Positions 18,024-27,196 of a stretch of 64,000 bases of DNA are shown piece by piece (within the stretch, counting starts at the first letter, position 1; every line of letters starts with the position of its first letter). Both the position numbers and the translations under genes were made by a program. Below the pieces are notes generated by a model. It did no database searches, was not told the origin of the DNA, and saw nothing but the letters and a program-made list of their open reading frames with translations. Source of the DNA: Lachnospiraceae bacterium. Lineage in GTDB: Bacteria; Bacillota; Clostridia; Lachnospirales; Lachnospiraceae. Location: assembly GCA_910575445.1 (NCBI GenBank), contig CAJTFW010000001.1, positions 124,001-188,000 of the forward strand, given 5' to 3'.

Positions 18024-19838
18024 ATGGCATCAATAGACCAAAACAAAATCCGTAATTTTTGCATCGTAGCTCATATCGACCATGGCAAATCAACCCTTGC
18101 CGACCGTATTATAGAAAAAACAGGCCTTCTTACCAGCCGTGAGATGCAGTCGCAAGTCTTAGATAATATGGACCTAGAACGCGAACGCGGCATCACCATC
18201 AAGGCCCAGACCGTCCGTACCATATACCGCGCAAAAGACGGCGAAGAATATATCTTTAATCTTATCGACACACCTGGCCATGTAGATTTCAACTATGAAG
18301 TCTCCCGAAGCCTTGCAGCCTGCGACGGCGCAATCCTGGTCGTAGATGCTGCCCAGGGCATTGAAGCCCAGACGTTAGCGAATGTCTATCTGGCACTAGA
18401 CCACAACTTAGACGTTATGCCGGTTATCAATAAAATCGACCTTCCAAGTGCCGAGCCAGAGCGTGTGATTGATGAGATTGAAGATGTTATTGGCATTGAA
18501 GCCCAGGACGCTCCTCTAATCTCCGCCAAGACCGGCCAAAATGTGGACGAGGTCTTAGAAAAAATCGTAGAGAAGATACCAGCTCCCACGGGAGACCCCA
18601 AAGCTCCATTACAGGCGCTTATCTTTGATTCCGTATATGACCCTTATAAAGGCGTTATCATCTTCTGCCGCATCAAAGAAGGCACCGTTATGAAGGGCAC
18701 CCCTATCCGTATGATGGCAACAGGAGCGGAAGCAGATGTAGTGGAAGTCGGCTATTTTGGAGCAGGGCAGTTTATTCCCTGTGAGGAGTTAAGTGCCGGG
18801 ATGGTCGGCTATATCACCGGCAGTATTAAAAATGTCAAAGACACCCGCGTAGGCGATACGATAACAAGCCGTTCTAACCCCTGCGCCAGTCCCCTGCCAG
18901 GCTATAAAAAAGTACAGTCTATGGTATACTGTGGACTCTATCCCGCAGACGGCGCCAAATATCCAGACCTTCGGGATGCCTTAGAGAAACTTCAGCTAAA
19001 TGATGCAGCACTTCAGTTTGAGCCGGAGACTTCGATTGCGCTAGGCTTTGGTTTTCGCTGCGGATTTTTAGGGCTTTTACATCTGGAGATTATTCAGGAA
19101 CGCCTTGAAAGGGAATATAACCTTGACCTGGTGACAACGGCGCCAGGCGTTATCTACCGCGTGCATAAGACTAGTGGAGATGTGATTGAGCTTACCAATC
19201 CTTCCAACCTGCCAGACCCATCGGAGATTGATTTTATGGAAGAACCGATGGTAAGTGCAGAGATTATGGTGACTACCGAGTTTATCGGCTCAATTATGGA
19301 CCTTTGCCAGGAGAGACGGGGCATCTATCAGGGGATGGAGTATATGGAGGAGACACGTGCGCTGCTAAAATATGAACTCCCGTTAAATGAGATTATCTAT
19401 GACTTTTTTGACGCACTAAAATCGCGTTCCAGAGGGTATGCTTCGTTTGACTATGAATTTAAAGGGTATGTACAGTCAGAACTGGTAAAACTGGATATTT
19501 TGATTAACAGAGAAGAAGTGGATGCATTGTCCTTTATCGTACATGGAGCTTCGGCGTATGAGCGAGGAAGGAAGATGTGTGAGAAATTAAAAGATGAGAT
19601 TCCAAGGCATCTGTTTGAGATTCCGATTCAGGCAGCAGTTGGCGGGAAAATTATCGCCAGAGAGACCGTAAAGGCGATGCGAAAAGATGTATTAGCCAAA
19701 TGCTATGGAGGAGATATTACAAGAAAGCGGAAGCTTTTAGAGAAGCAAAAAGAAGGAAAGAAGAGAATGCGCCAGGTGGGAAATGTAGAGATTCCACAGA
19801 AAGCATTTATGAGTGTGTTAAAGCTAGATGATAAATAA
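18024..19838 (+). CDS. lepA: Elongation factor 4 (LepA GTPase)
   Basis: 604-residue ribosome-associated GTPase. Motifs: AHIDHGKST (P loop), [12 protein letters not shown] (switch I), DTPGHVDF (G3), NKIDLPSA (G4); domains II, III and V follow, then the LepA-specific C-terminal domain ending [22 protein letters not shown] before the ATG. The first about 700 bases use noticeably more C-ending codons (ATC, GAC, CTT/CCT) than the last third, which looks like the neighbouring genes. It overlaps hemW by 11 bases. Confidence 0.97.
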   Translation: MASIDQNKIRNFCIVAHIDHGKSTLADRIIEKTGLLTSREMQSQVLDNMDLERERGITIKAQTVRTIYRAKDGEEYIFNLIDTPGHVDFNYEVSRSLAACDGAILVVDAAQGIEAQTLANVYLALDHNLDVMPVINKIDLPSAEPERVIDEIEDVIGIEAQDAPLISAKTGQNVDEVLEKIVEKIPAPTGDPKAPLQALIFDSVYDPYKGVIIFCRIKEGTVMKGTPIRMMATGAEADVVEVGYFGAGQFIPCEELSAGMVGYITGSIKNVKDTRVGDTITSRSNPCASPLPGYKKVQSMVYCGLYPADGAKYPDLRDALEKLQLNDAALQFEPETSIALGFGFRCGFLGLLHLEIIQERLEREYNLDLVTTAPGVIYRVHKTSGDVIELTNPSNLPDPSEIDFMEEPMVSAEIMVTTEFIGSIMDLCQERRGIYQGMEYMEETRALLKYELPLNEIIYDFFDALKSRSRGYASFDYEFKGYVQSELVKLDILINREEVDALSFIVHGASAYERGRKMCEKLKDEIPRHLFEIPIQAAVGGKIIARETVKAMRKDVLAKCYGGDITRKRKLLEKQKEGKKRMRQVGNVEIPQKAFMSVLKLDDK

Positions 19839-20943
19839 AAAGAAAAAGGAGTTAGAGATTTATCTTCATATTCCATTTTGCGTAAGGAAATGTGGGTATT
19901 GTGACTTCTTGTCATTTGCGGCGGGGGTGGAAGTTAGAGAAAGGTATGTAGAGAGGCTGCTTGAGGAGATAAAGCAGTCTAGAGAGTTAGGACAAAGATA
20001 TAAGGTGGCGACGGTTTTTATCGGTGGAGGAACGCCAAGCATCTTAGAAGGAGAATGGATTGCCCGGATTTTGAAGCAAATTCAGGCGGTGTTTTCTCTT
20101 CAGGAGGATGCAGAGATTACAATAGAAGCGAATCCAGGAACCGTGAACAGGGAGAAATTGGGGATATATAGAGCGGCAGGTATTAATCGAATAAGCTTTG
20201 GGCTTCAGTCAACAGAGGATAAGGAGCTGAAAAGACTGGGAAGGATTCATACTTACCAGGAGTTTTTGGAAAGCTTTGAGATGGCCAGAGAGGCGGGATT
20301 TCAAAATATCAATGTAGATTTGATGTCAGCGCTTCCGGGGCAGACACTAGAGAGCTGGTGTAAGACGCTTGAGAGAATAACAAAGCTTTCGCCAGAACAT
20401 ATATCCGCGTATAGCCTGATACTTGAAGAAGGGACAGATTTTTACAGAAAGTATCAGGGGCATCAGGAATATCTGCCATCAGAGGAGGAAGAACGCCTGA
20501 TGTATGAGTGCACCGGGGAGATATTGTCAAGATGGGGATATCAGCAATATGAGATATCGAACTATGCAAGAGAAGGATATAGGTGCCGGCATAATCTGGG
20601 GTACTGGGAGCGGGCGGAATATAAAGGGTATGGACTTGGAGCTGCTTCTCTTTTAGAGAATATCAGGATGACAAACCAGACAGATATAAAGGAATATCTA
20701 AGAGGAAATTATGCAAAAAGTGAGGAGCATTTGACAGAAGAAGCCATCCGGGAGGAATATTTTTTCCTGGGGCTTCGAAAGACAGAGGGAGTAGAGATAG
20801 GCATCTATCAGGAGCATTATCAGGAATTGCTTTACAAGTTGCAAATGCAACAGCTTTTGGCAGAAAAAGATGGTAGAATATATTTGACAAAGAGAGGGAT
20901 TGATGTCAGCAATTATGTATTTGCACAGTTTATCGACGGATAA
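19828..20943 (+). CDS. hemW: HemW-like radical SAM haem chaperone (coproporphyrinogen III oxidase-like)
   Basis: 371 residues. The radical SAM cluster motif is [10 protein letters not shown] (CxxxCxxC plus the aromatic/F of this subfamily). [43 protein letters not shown] and [10 protein letters not shown] are HemW marks. Members of this branch bind and insert haem rather than oxidise coproporphyrinogen; the sequence cannot prove which. Starts inside the end of lepA. Confidence 0.93.
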   Translation: MINKKKKELEIYLHIPFCVRKCGYCDFLSFAAGVEVRERYVERLLEEIKQSRELGQRYKVATVFIGGGTPSILEGEWIARILKQIQAVFSLQEDAEITIEANPGTVNREKLGIYRAAGINRISFGLQSTEDKELKRLGRIHTYQEFLESFEMAREAGFQNINVDLMSALPGQTLESWCKTLERITKLSPEHISAYSLILEEGTDFYRKYQGHQEYLPSEEEERLMYECTGEILSRWGYQQYEISNYAREGYRCRHNLGYWERAEYKGYGLGAASLLENIRMTNQTDIKEYLRGNYAKSEEHLTEEAIREEYFFLGLRKTEGVEIGIYQEHYQELLYKLQMQQLLAEKDGRIYLTKRGIDVSNYVFAQFIDG

Positions 20944-20963
20944 AGCTTAAAAAGGGGGTTGCG

Positions 20964-21878
20964 ATGAGCGAATTAGATTTTTTAAGAGAACAGAAAGTAG
21001 AGGAAAAGCTGCTTTTGATGGTGGAAGAATTTCGGGAAAGGTATCCGGTAGAAGGACAGGTAAGCAACCGGATTACAAAGCCATCGATTCCATTTTTTGG
21101 AAGAGAGATTTTAGAGATGTCAATCGCAGCACTTTTGCAGGGGGCAAATCTATTGCTAAGTGGGGCTAAAGCTACCGGAAAAAATATCTTGGCAGAGAAT
21201 CTGGCCTGGATATTTGGCAGACCTTCTTATAATATATCATTTAATGTCAACACCGACAGCAGTTCTTTGATTGGCACGGATACCTTTCGGGATAATGAGG
21301 TGACACTTCGCAAAGGAAGTGTCTATCGATGTGCAGAAGAAGGGGGATTTGGCATCTTTGATGAGATTAATATGGCCAAAAATGATGCAGCCAGTGTGTT
21401 GCATGCGACGTTAGACCATCGAAGGATGATTGATGTGCCTGGATATGACCGGATTGATTTGCATCCTGCAGTTCGCTTTATCGGGACAATGAACTATGGC
21501 TATGCCGGAACAAAGGAGCTAAATGAGGCATTGGTGTCTCGTTTTCTGGTGATTGATATGCCGGCGCTGACAGAGGAAAATCTAAAGCGGATTGTAAGAT
21601 ATGATTATCCTAAGATAAAGGATGAGGCACTAGATGCATTTGCCGGACTCTTTTTAGACTTACAGATAAAGGCGCAAAATGGCGAGATTTCCACCAAGGC
21701 TGTGGACCTTCGGGGACTTTTGGCAGCGCTTGGTTCTGTGCAGATTGGTCTAAAGCCTTATCAGGCAGTGCAGATGGGGATTACCAACAAGGCATTTGAC
21801 TTGTTTGAGCGGGAGATTGTATCAGATATGGTGATGACACGGATTCCAGAGGAATGGACAAAGGAACAGGTGTTTTGA
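20964..21878 (+). CDS. MoxR-type AAA+ ATPase with altered Walker A
   Basis: 304 residues. AAA_5/MoxR-CbbQ type, normally a chaperone-like motor working with a VWA protein. Seen: a nucleotide loop SGAKATGKN, in which the usual Ser/Thr after Lys is Asn; Walker B FGIFDEIN; sensor 1 FIGTMNYGY; arginine-finger region ALVSRFLVIDMPAL. The following gene encodes the VWA partner and overlaps by one base. The GKN change may weaken Mg-ATP binding and is a feature to check in relatives. AAGGGGG precedes the ATG. Confidence 0.88.
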   Translation: MSELDFLREQKVEEKLLLMVEEFRERYPVEGQVSNRITKPSIPFFGREILEMSIAALLQGANLLLSGAKATGKNILAENLAWIFGRPSYNISFNVNTDSSSLIGTDTFRDNEVTLRKGSVYRCAEEGGFGIFDEINMAKNDAASVLHATLDHRRMIDVPGYDRIDLHPAVRFIGTMNYGYAGTKELNEALVSRFLVIDMPALTEENLKRIVRYDYPKIKDEALDAFAGLFLDLQIKAQNGEISTKAVDLRGLLAALGSVQIGLKPYQAVQMGITNKAFDLFEREIVSDMVMTRIPEEWTKEQVF

Positions 21879-23647
21879 TGCACAGAGCAGAGGAAGGTTA
21901 TACAGAGCAGGAATATCAGTATGAGTTAGAGAACCGTATGCGCAATTTGCTCTGGACCGTAAGCGGAGACTATGAGTTGGATGCAGAGCTTGATACGGCA
22001 TCTTTTGCACGCTCTAAATATATATCTCTCTATGATGCAGTCAAACAGGGTGCTTTTGCAAGGTATTTTTCCAGGGATGATTTTGGGATGTATCTGGTAA
22101 AAAAGTTGTATCTAGGAGCGGAGGAGTCAGCGCTTATGACACTTGCACAGATGTGTGTGGACCAGGCGGTGATTAAGAAGGTGACCAGTGAGCGAAAAGG
22201 GGTTGCTACGCTTCGCAGGAAGGCTTTTGAAGATATTTTAGAGCGGGACTTTGACCGTCTAGCAGGAGGCAGACATCTGATAGGGCGGATAAAGATTGCG
22301 ATGCTGCAAGAAGGGATTGACGGAAAATATCTCGCAGAGAAGCGCGTAAGAGAGCAGGTAGAGAAGCTTTTTTCCATACAGGATATGTCAGACACCATGG
22401 AAGTGATAGAGAAGGTGGATGAGTTTTACAATCAACTTGTTGATACCAGCTTTGAAAAGGAGCATGGAGACCTTCAGAAAGTACTTTCTGTTGGAGCTGA
22501 AGATTTGAAAGCATTTGACTGGCAGGATTTCTTAAATGAGACGGCGATGGAGGCTTCTATGGAGGAGTTGATTAGCCAGGCCAACAGTGGACTGCTGCCA
22601 GAAGAAGATGCCGAGGAGCGAAGAAGAGCAGGGCAGATTCTGATAAATGAAGAAGCAGCTCAGAAGATGTATTCTTATATTGAACTGCACTATGGCAAAT
22701 CATATCTAAGCGAGCTAGAGCAAGAGCGGCAGAACCGCCGGATTTGCCGTGGTGTCCATGCAGATTGTAAACTGTATTTTACAGACGGGATTATCCATAA
22801 CTGTGTAAGAGAAAACAATACCTATGTGATTGCCCGAAGGACCTGGGAGATGAACCAGAGATTCTACAGACAGAATCTTCGGGTGGCAAGACATAATATT
22901 GCAGCCCTTGGAGATATTCTAAAGCGCTCCTTGCAGGCCAGAAACGAATCTGAACAGCTTCCATCCTCTTTTGGTACGATTGTCCCTGTAAAGCTCTGGA
23001 AAGTGGGCAGAAGCGAGGATAATAAGCTGTTTATCCGAAAGTTTCAGCAGCATAATTCAGATTATGTCGTAGATGTTCTTATTGATGCCAGCGGTTCTCA
23101 AAGAGCACGTCAACATATGGTGGCGCTGCAGGGATATATTCTCTCAGCAGCGCTTTCAAGAGCCGGGATACCACATCGGGTTATGGGATTTTGTACTTTT
23201 TGGGATTATACGGTGCTTCGGCGATTTCGGGAATATGATGAAGATAAAGAAGCAGACTGGCGTCTGATGGAATTTACTTCTTCTTCCAATAACCGGGACG
23301 GGCTGGCACTTCGGGCAGCAGCAGATGGCCTGTTAAACCGCAGCGAAGACAATAAGGTATTGATAGTCCTAAGTGATGGCCGCCCTAATGATTTAGTAGT
23401 CAACCGCCCCAATGTCAGAAATCCAGCGGTCTATACCGGAGAATATGCGGTAAAAGACACTGCTTCTGAAGTCCGAAAACTTCGAAGCCAGGGGATTGCA
23501 GTGCTTGGCGTATTTGCTGGCGAAGAGGAAGATTTGATGGCAGAACGGCGTATCTTTGGTAAAGATTTTGCATATATTCGGGATATTTCCACCTTTGCAC
23601 ATGTGGTAGGCAGATATTTGAAAAAACAGATTGATAATATGGATTAG
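21878..23647 (+). CDS. CobT-like VWA-domain protein, partner of the MoxR ATPase
   Basis: 589 residues. A long helical N-terminal part is followed by a C-terminal von Willebrand A domain with the metal site DASGSQRARQH (DxSxS), a middle Thr/Ser segment SSSNNRDGLALR and VLSDGRPND. The pairing with an AAA_5 ATPase is the pattern of MoxR-VWA systems such as CobS-CobT and NorQ-NorD, where the pair inserts metals or activates an enzyme. No metalloenzyme target lies next to it here. Start at ATG 21878 (TGATG overlap) with AGGAACAGG before it; an in-frame ATG 24 bases earlier lacks a signal. Confidence 0.85.
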   Translation: MHRAEEGYTEQEYQYELENRMRNLLWTVSGDYELDAELDTASFARSKYISLYDAVKQGAFARYFSRDDFGMYLVKKLYLGAEESALMTLAQMCVDQAVIKKVTSERKGVATLRRKAFEDILERDFDRLAGGRHLIGRIKIAMLQEGIDGKYLAEKRVREQVEKLFSIQDMSDTMEVIEKVDEFYNQLVDTSFEKEHGDLQKVLSVGAEDLKAFDWQDFLNETAMEASMEELISQANSGLLPEEDAEERRRAGQILINEEAAQKMYSYIELHYGKSYLSELEQERQNRRICRGVHADCKLYFTDGIIHNCVRENNTYVIARRTWEMNQRFYRQNLRVARHNIAALGDILKRSLQARNESEQLPSSFGTIVPVKLWKVGRSEDNKLFIRKFQQHNSDYVVDVLIDASGSQRARQHMVALQGYILSAALSRAGIPHRVMGFCTFWDYTVLRRFREYDEDKEADWRLMEFTSSSNNRDGLALRAAADGLLNRSEDNKVLIVLSDGRPNDLVVNRPNVRNPAVYTGEYAVKDTASEVRKLRSQGIAVLGVFAGEEEDLMAERRIFGKDFAYIRDISTFAHVVGRYLKKQIDNMD

Positions 23648-23657
23648 GAGGCAGAAA

Positions 23658-23888
23658 ATGGGGAAAGAATATGAAGTAGTGCATGAAATCTTTAATTCAT
23701 GCTCCAATAACCAGATGAGGGATGTATATATTGAGGAATTAGAGATTGAGGATTTGGAAACTTATATCCGTACAAAACACAAAGACAAAAAATTAAAAAT
23801 AGAGCGGGAAGACCTAGAAGATGGCACGGTGATTTATCACTTAAATACATCCGGGATGCTGCAGAGGTATACGTTCACAGAACTATAA
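23658..23888 (+). CDS. Small protein of unknown function downstream of MoxR-VWA
   Basis: 76 residues, acidic and hydrophilic, with no membrane segment. It starts 10 bases after the VWA gene behind AGGAGG, so it is translated with the pair. The sequence has an alternating charged middle (KHKDKKLKIEREDLEDG) and a likely beta C-terminus. I do not recognise the family. Being in the same operon it could be an adaptor of the MoxR-VWA pair, but that is inference. Confidence 0.75.
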   Translation: MGKEYEVVHEIFNSCSNNQMRDVYIEELEIEDLETYIRTKHKDKKLKIEREDLEDGTVIYHLNTSGMLQRYTFTEL

Positions 23889-23897
23889 GGAGACAAC

Positions 23898-24203
23898 ATG
23901 GCAAAGGTGACAGTAACAGACAAAAAGCTGGTATACAGAAAATATATAAGAACCTGCGAACTTCCCATAGAGAACTTGGTGTGGGCTTATCTGCAACAAG
24001 AAGATGTCTCAGCCAAGATGTGCTGTGGCAGCTTTCATGCAGAGATTGGCAGAGTGGTTGTAGTGGAGAGAGACGGAAAAAAAGAAGTCTTTCAATTTGA
24101 AAGTATGCAAGAAGCAAGAGAGTTACTGGAACAGTTAATCAAAGAAAATCCAGAGATACAAGTAGGCTATACAAAAGAAAATCGCGAAAGATTCGGGGCT
24201 TAG
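23898..24203 (+). CDS. Protein of unknown function, last gene of the MoxR-VWA unit
   Basis: 101 residues. The pattern of short strands (LVYRKYIRTCELPIENLVWAYLQ, IGRVVVVERDGKKEVFQFES) followed by one C-terminal helix (EARELLEQLIKENPEI) resembles a small bacterial PH-like domain, but this is only a shape impression. Nine bases separate it from the previous gene; AAGGAGACAAC precedes the ATG. Its stop codon lies inside the terminator loop. Confidence 0.7.
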   Translation: MAKVTVTDKKLVYRKYIRTCELPIENLVWAYLQQEDVSAKMCCGSFHAEIGRVVVVERDGKKEVFQFESMQEARELLEQLIKENPEIQVGYTKENRERFGA

Positions 24204-24218
24204 AGGCCCCGTTTCTTT
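24194..24218 (+). terminator. Terminator of the MoxR-VWA unit
   Basis: CGGGGC (24194-24199) pairs with GCCCCG (24206-24211), followed by TTTCTTT. Confidence 0.75.
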
Positions 24219-24229
24219 GTCTGAAAACA

Positions 24230-24341
24230 GGGTAAAACACCAAAAATAAAAGACCTTCGCACTAGCGAAAGCCTGATTTTTCGAGGGAGTGGGAGGCCCT
24301 TTCGGGGTCTCCCAAGTGTTATGAATGAAATACGGATATGT
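24230..24341. repeat. attL: left copy of the 112-bp direct repeat
   Basis: Identical, base for base, to 36727-36838. It starts GGGTAAAACACC and ends ATACGGATATGT and holds two hairpins: one around CTTCGC-acta-GCGAAAG and a strong one, TGGGAGGCCC-tttc-GGGGTCTCCCA. Read on the minus strand the first hairpin is followed by TTTTATTTTT, so the copy can end transcription of the repressor gene. Confidence 0.95.
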
Positions 24342-24370
24342 TAGTTTTATCATGATTTGAGATTGTTCTT

Positions 24371-24406
24371 TACCGCTGGAAACAGATTGTTTTTGGCGGT
24401 TTTTTT
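24371..24406 (+). terminator. Possible terminator inside the left end of the element
   Basis: ACCGC and GCGGT flank an A/T-rich arm pair and are followed by seven T on the plus strand. It would stop transcription entering the element from the chromosome. Confidence 0.5.
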
Positions 24407-24448
24407 GTGTCACTGTTTTTATCGTTGTTTGTCATTGTTATTTGGGTT

Positions 24449-24468
24449 GGGGTAAATTGTGGGGTAAA
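24449..24468. promoter_or_regulatory. Integrase arm-type site (left)
   Basis: GGGGTAAA occurs twice 12 bases apart (24449, 24461). The same pair, 11 bases apart, lies at the right end (36715, 36726). Such direct repeats next to att cores are typical arm sites of tyrosine integrases; the function here is inferred from position. Confidence 0.55.
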
Positions 24469-24481
24469 ATTCTACAAATAA

Positions 24482-25162
24482 TTATTCATCCTCAAAAACT
24501 TGTAGATGTGGACGTCTGTTTATCGGAATACTGTATTCAAACATTTCCTGATATTCCCGAAAAGGTTTTTCTATGCTGCATCGAAAATGATAATCTATAT
24601 CATCAATCATTTTATAAAAATCAGTCATAAGAATGGGGGGAGAGAATCTTTTGTTTTTAATATCGTATAAAAAGAATATTCGAGCACGTTCGTAATTTAC
24701 ATGATGTAAAGATATAGATTCCTGACCGTTTTCGTCTTTTTTTATCCATTGGTTAATAAAGTATGAATCTTTAGCAAATTTTTTAAGTTCGGGGACAGTT
24801 GTAATTAATTCATATCCATGTAATTGTAAAATCTGTAAATATAGTTCTTTCCTACCATATTTTTCTTTAATTCTTCCAATAGACTTTCCTATGCGCGTTC
24901 TATGTTCTGTTTTCCCCAACAAATAATTAATATCAACGTCTAATATCATAGCGAATAATGCAGCATCTTCCTGCTTAAGATGCACGCGCCCTGTAATGAT
25001 TGATGATATTTTTTGCTGTGATATAGTTTGCGTTGCAGACAATCCGTTTTTTTCATAGTATTCATTCATTTTCCGAGCCAGTGTTGTGCCACTAATTTTT
25101 GCTATTTTCATACATTCGGCGAGTCTTTCACCACATTTTTTATCTAATTCATAGTTTTTCAT
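24482..25162 (-). CDS. XRE-family repressor
   Basis: 226 residues. The N-terminal half is a Cro/CI-type helix-turn-helix (GTTLARKMNEYYE ... QQKISSIITGRVHLKQEDAALFAMIL). The C-terminal half has no S24 peptidase motif that I can see, so it is not a classical self-cleaving repressor. An antirepressor or the ImmA protease further along the element could relieve it; this is inference. AGGAGA stands before the ATG on the minus strand. It is divergent from the excisionase-like gene across an operator-rich gap. Confidence 0.8.
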   Translation of the reverse strand: MKNYELDKKCGERLAECMKIAKISGTTLARKMNEYYEKNGLSATQTISQQKISSIITGRVHLKQEDAALFAMILDVDINYLLGKTEHRTRIGKSIGRIKEKYGRKELYLQILQLHGYELITTVPELKKFAKDSYFINQWIKKDENGQESISLHHVNYERARIFFLYDIKNKRFSPPILMTDFYKMIDDIDYHFRCSIEKPFREYQEMFEYSIPINRRPHLQVFEDE

Positions 25163-25183
25163 CTTTAAATGTCTCCTAAATAA

Positions 25184-25245
25184 TGTAAATTACAAAATTT
25201 TGGTAAATATTTCACTTTCTACCAACATCATAGTAAAATTATAAT
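25184..25245. promoter_or_regulatory. Lysogeny-type operator/promoter region
   Basis: The 135-base gap between the divergent repressor and excisionase-like genes contains a perfect dyad TGTAAATTACA (25184-25194), a split dyad TTGGTA (25200-25205)/TACCAA (25220-25225) and a rightward -10 box TATAAT (25240-25245) with only a weak -35. Confidence 0.5.
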
Positions 25246-25297
25246 ATCACCGGTGGAGAAACAAGTCAACAGACGAATATAGACGGAGAGGAAAAGT

Positions 25298-25510
25298 ATG
25301 CACAAGGCGATTAATAGAGCAGTAACATTTGACAAAAATACGAAACTTTTAACGGTAAATGCAGACACATTAGCGGGATTATTAGATTGCGGGAAGGCTA
25401 CAGCCGTAAAAATTGGCACCGATGCAGGAGCAAAAATAAAGATTGGGCGACGCGCTCTATATAAAGTCTCCATCGTTGAAAAGTATCTAGATGCGTTGTC
25501 TGGGGAGTGA
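25298..25510 (+). CDS. Excisionase-like small DNA-binding protein
   Basis: 70 residues. The middle NADTLAGLLDCGKATAVKIGTDAG and the ending RRALYKVSIVEKYLDAL match the MerR-like winged helix of excisionase/DUF6462 proteins of Clostridia elements. It is the first rightward gene after the operator region. Excision of the element or early transcriptional control are the possible roles. Confidence 0.65.
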   Translation: MHKAINRAVTFDKNTKLLTVNADTLAGLLDCGKATAVKIGTDAGAKIKIGRRALYKVSIVEKYLDALSGE

Positions 25511-25519
25511 GGTGAGCGG

Positions 25520-26299
25520 ATGGCGAATAAATTACAGATTGAAAACATCCAAGGAATCGAATGTTATGAGCAGGAAGGCATGGCGTATCTGAAGCTGGAT
25601 GCGGTGGCGAGAGGGTTAGGATTTACACAAACCCGAACAAAGAAAGGCGTGGAGTACATGTCTGTCCGCTGGGAAAGAGTGGAGCAATATCTGGAAGAAA
25701 TAGGTTTCCCCCAGAAGTGGGGGAAAGAAGATTTCATTCCCGAAAACATCTTTTACCGCCTTGCTATGAAAGCCAAAAACGAAACGGCGGAGAGGTTTCA
25801 GGCACTGGTTGCGGATGAAATTATCCCATCAGTACGTAAGCATGGAGGATATATAGCCGGACAAGAAAAACTTACGGATGATGAACTTTTAGAACGTGCA
25901 ATTATGGTGGCACAGAGAAAAATTGCAGAACGAGACAAAATAATTGCGGAAAAAGACATGAAAATACAGAAATTGCGCCCAAAAGAAATTTTTGCAGATG
26001 CTGTAAGTGTTTCTAATACATGTATTCTTATTGGCGAATTAGCGAAGCTTTTAAAACAAAATGGAATCGAGACGGGACAAAATAGATTATTTGGATGGAT
26101 GAGAAGCAATAAATACCTTATAAGCCGAAATGGTACTGATTATAACATGCCAACGCAGCGTAGTATGGAACTTGGTTTATTTGAAATCAAAGAAAGGACG
26201 ATTAATAACCCTGATGGCAGCATCCGCATAACAAAAACTGTTCTTGTTACAGGCAAAGGGCAGCAGTACTTTATAAATAAGTTTTTGAACAGCGATTAA
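25520..26299 (+). CDS. Phage antirepressor (BRO-N/KilA-C type)
   Basis: 259 residues. The N-terminal BRO-like domain (AYLKLDAVARGLGFTQT ... IFYRLAMKAKNETAERFQ) is followed by a coiled-coil (about 130-155) and a C-terminal KilA-C/antirepressor domain (GRNRLFGW-like NRLFGWMRSNKYLI and TVLVTGKGQQYFINKF). Such proteins bind and inactivate phage repressors. GAGGTGAGCGG precedes the ATG. Confidence 0.85.
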   Translation: MANKLQIENIQGIECYEQEGMAYLKLDAVARGLGFTQTRTKKGVEYMSVRWERVEQYLEEIGFPQKWGKEDFIPENIFYRLAMKAKNETAERFQALVADEIIPSVRKHGGYIAGQEKLTDDELLERAIMVAQRKIAERDKIIAEKDMKIQKLRPKEIFADAVSVSNTCILIGELAKLLKQNGIETGQNRLFGWMRSNKYLISRNGTDYNMPTQRSMELGLFEIKERTINNPDGSIRITKTVLVTGKGQQYFINKFLNSD

Positions 26300-26311
26300 G
26301 GAGGTAAAGCT

Positions 26312-27187
26312 TTGGCAATTTATCGAAATGTTCAACTTAGCTTTTGGACTGACAGTAAAATTTCAGATTCTTTTACACCAGAAGACCGATTTTTTTACTT
26401 ATATCTTATTACTAATCCCCAGAGTAACATTTGTGGTTGTTATGAAGTAAGTTATGCACAGTTCACAAACCAAACTGGATATAACAAAGATACAATAAAT
26501 AGACTTATTGAGCGTTTTGAAAATGTCCATAATGTGATTCGCTTTTGTAAGGAAACAAAAGAGATTTTGCTTCTAAATTGGCATAAATACAACTTAAACA
26601 AGTCTGAAAAAACATTGGCGGGAGCTGAAAATGTAGCGAAATATATCAAAACAGCAGAGTTTAAAGAGTATGTATTTTATGTGATTAATTGTATCAGAAA
26701 TGATAGTCCAGTCTTTTTAGAGAATACTCCTATTATGGGGCATCCATGCCCCATGCAAGCATCTGTTTCTGTATCTGATACTGCTTCTGTATCTGATGCT
26801 GTTTCTGATATTGTATCTAACACTAATATGTTAGGTGGTATACCGGATGGACACCATAAAGATAAGAATATAAAATACAAGAAACCAGAAAAGGCAACTC
26901 TTGCATATTTCCCAAATGATGAACTATTAGACGAGGCTTTTCGAGGTTATGTGGCTATGAGAAAGCAGATTAAAAAGCCTCTGACAGATAGGGCTATTAA
27001 ACTTGCTATCTCAAAACTAAAGGAAATGGCAAAATTGCCTTTTACTGATTCGATAGACAGTGATACCGCAATCGAGATTTTAAACCAGTCTGTTATGAAC
27101 AGTTGGCAGGGACTATTTCCTTTAAAGAATGAACACAAGAAGAACAATTCAAAAACATCTGATAGTTATGACTGGGATAGAATTTAG
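26312..27187 (+). CDS. Phage replisome organiser / DnaD-like replication protein
   Basis: 291 residues. The N-terminal winged-helix part (MAIYRNVQLSFWTDSKI ... RFFYLYLITNPQSNICG, YNKDTINRLIERFENVHNV) is the phage replisome organiser N-terminal domain. A low-complexity linker (SVSDTASVSDAVSDIVS, about residues 150-170) joins it to a C-terminal helical part. The start is a TTG at 26312 behind GGAGGTAAAGC. It probably opens the element's origin and recruits the helicase via the next gene. The linker DNA holds short direct repeats (26767-26822) that may be the origin itself. Confidence 0.8.
   Translation: MAIYRNVQLSFWTDSKISDSFTPEDRFFYLYLITNPQSNICGCYEVSYAQFTNQTGYNKDTINRLIERFENVHNVIRFCKETKEILLLNWHKYNLNKSEKTLAGAENVAKYIKTAEFKEYVFYVINCIRNDSPVFLENTPIMGHPCPMQASVSVSDTASVSDAVSDIVSNTNMLGGIPDGHHKDKNIKYKKPEKATLAYFPNDELLDEAFRGYVAMRKQIKKPLTDRAIKLAISKLKEMAKLPFTDSIDSDTAIEILNQSVMNSWQGLFPLKNEHKKNNSKTSDSYDWDRI
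26767..26822. repeat. Short direct repeats in the replisome gene (possible origin iterons)
   Basis: TTCTGTATCTGAT occurs at 26767-26779 and again at 26785-26797, an 18-base period, with a partial third copy (TTTCTGATATTGTATCT). Phage initiator genes often carry the origin in such an inter-domain stretch. Confidence 0.4.
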
Positions 27188-27196
27188 GGAGGACTT

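Noticed and set aside
24230-24341. tRNA or tmRNA 3' end as integration target
   Set aside because: The repeat has no T-loop, CCA or tRNA-like fold; only unrelated hairpins are present.
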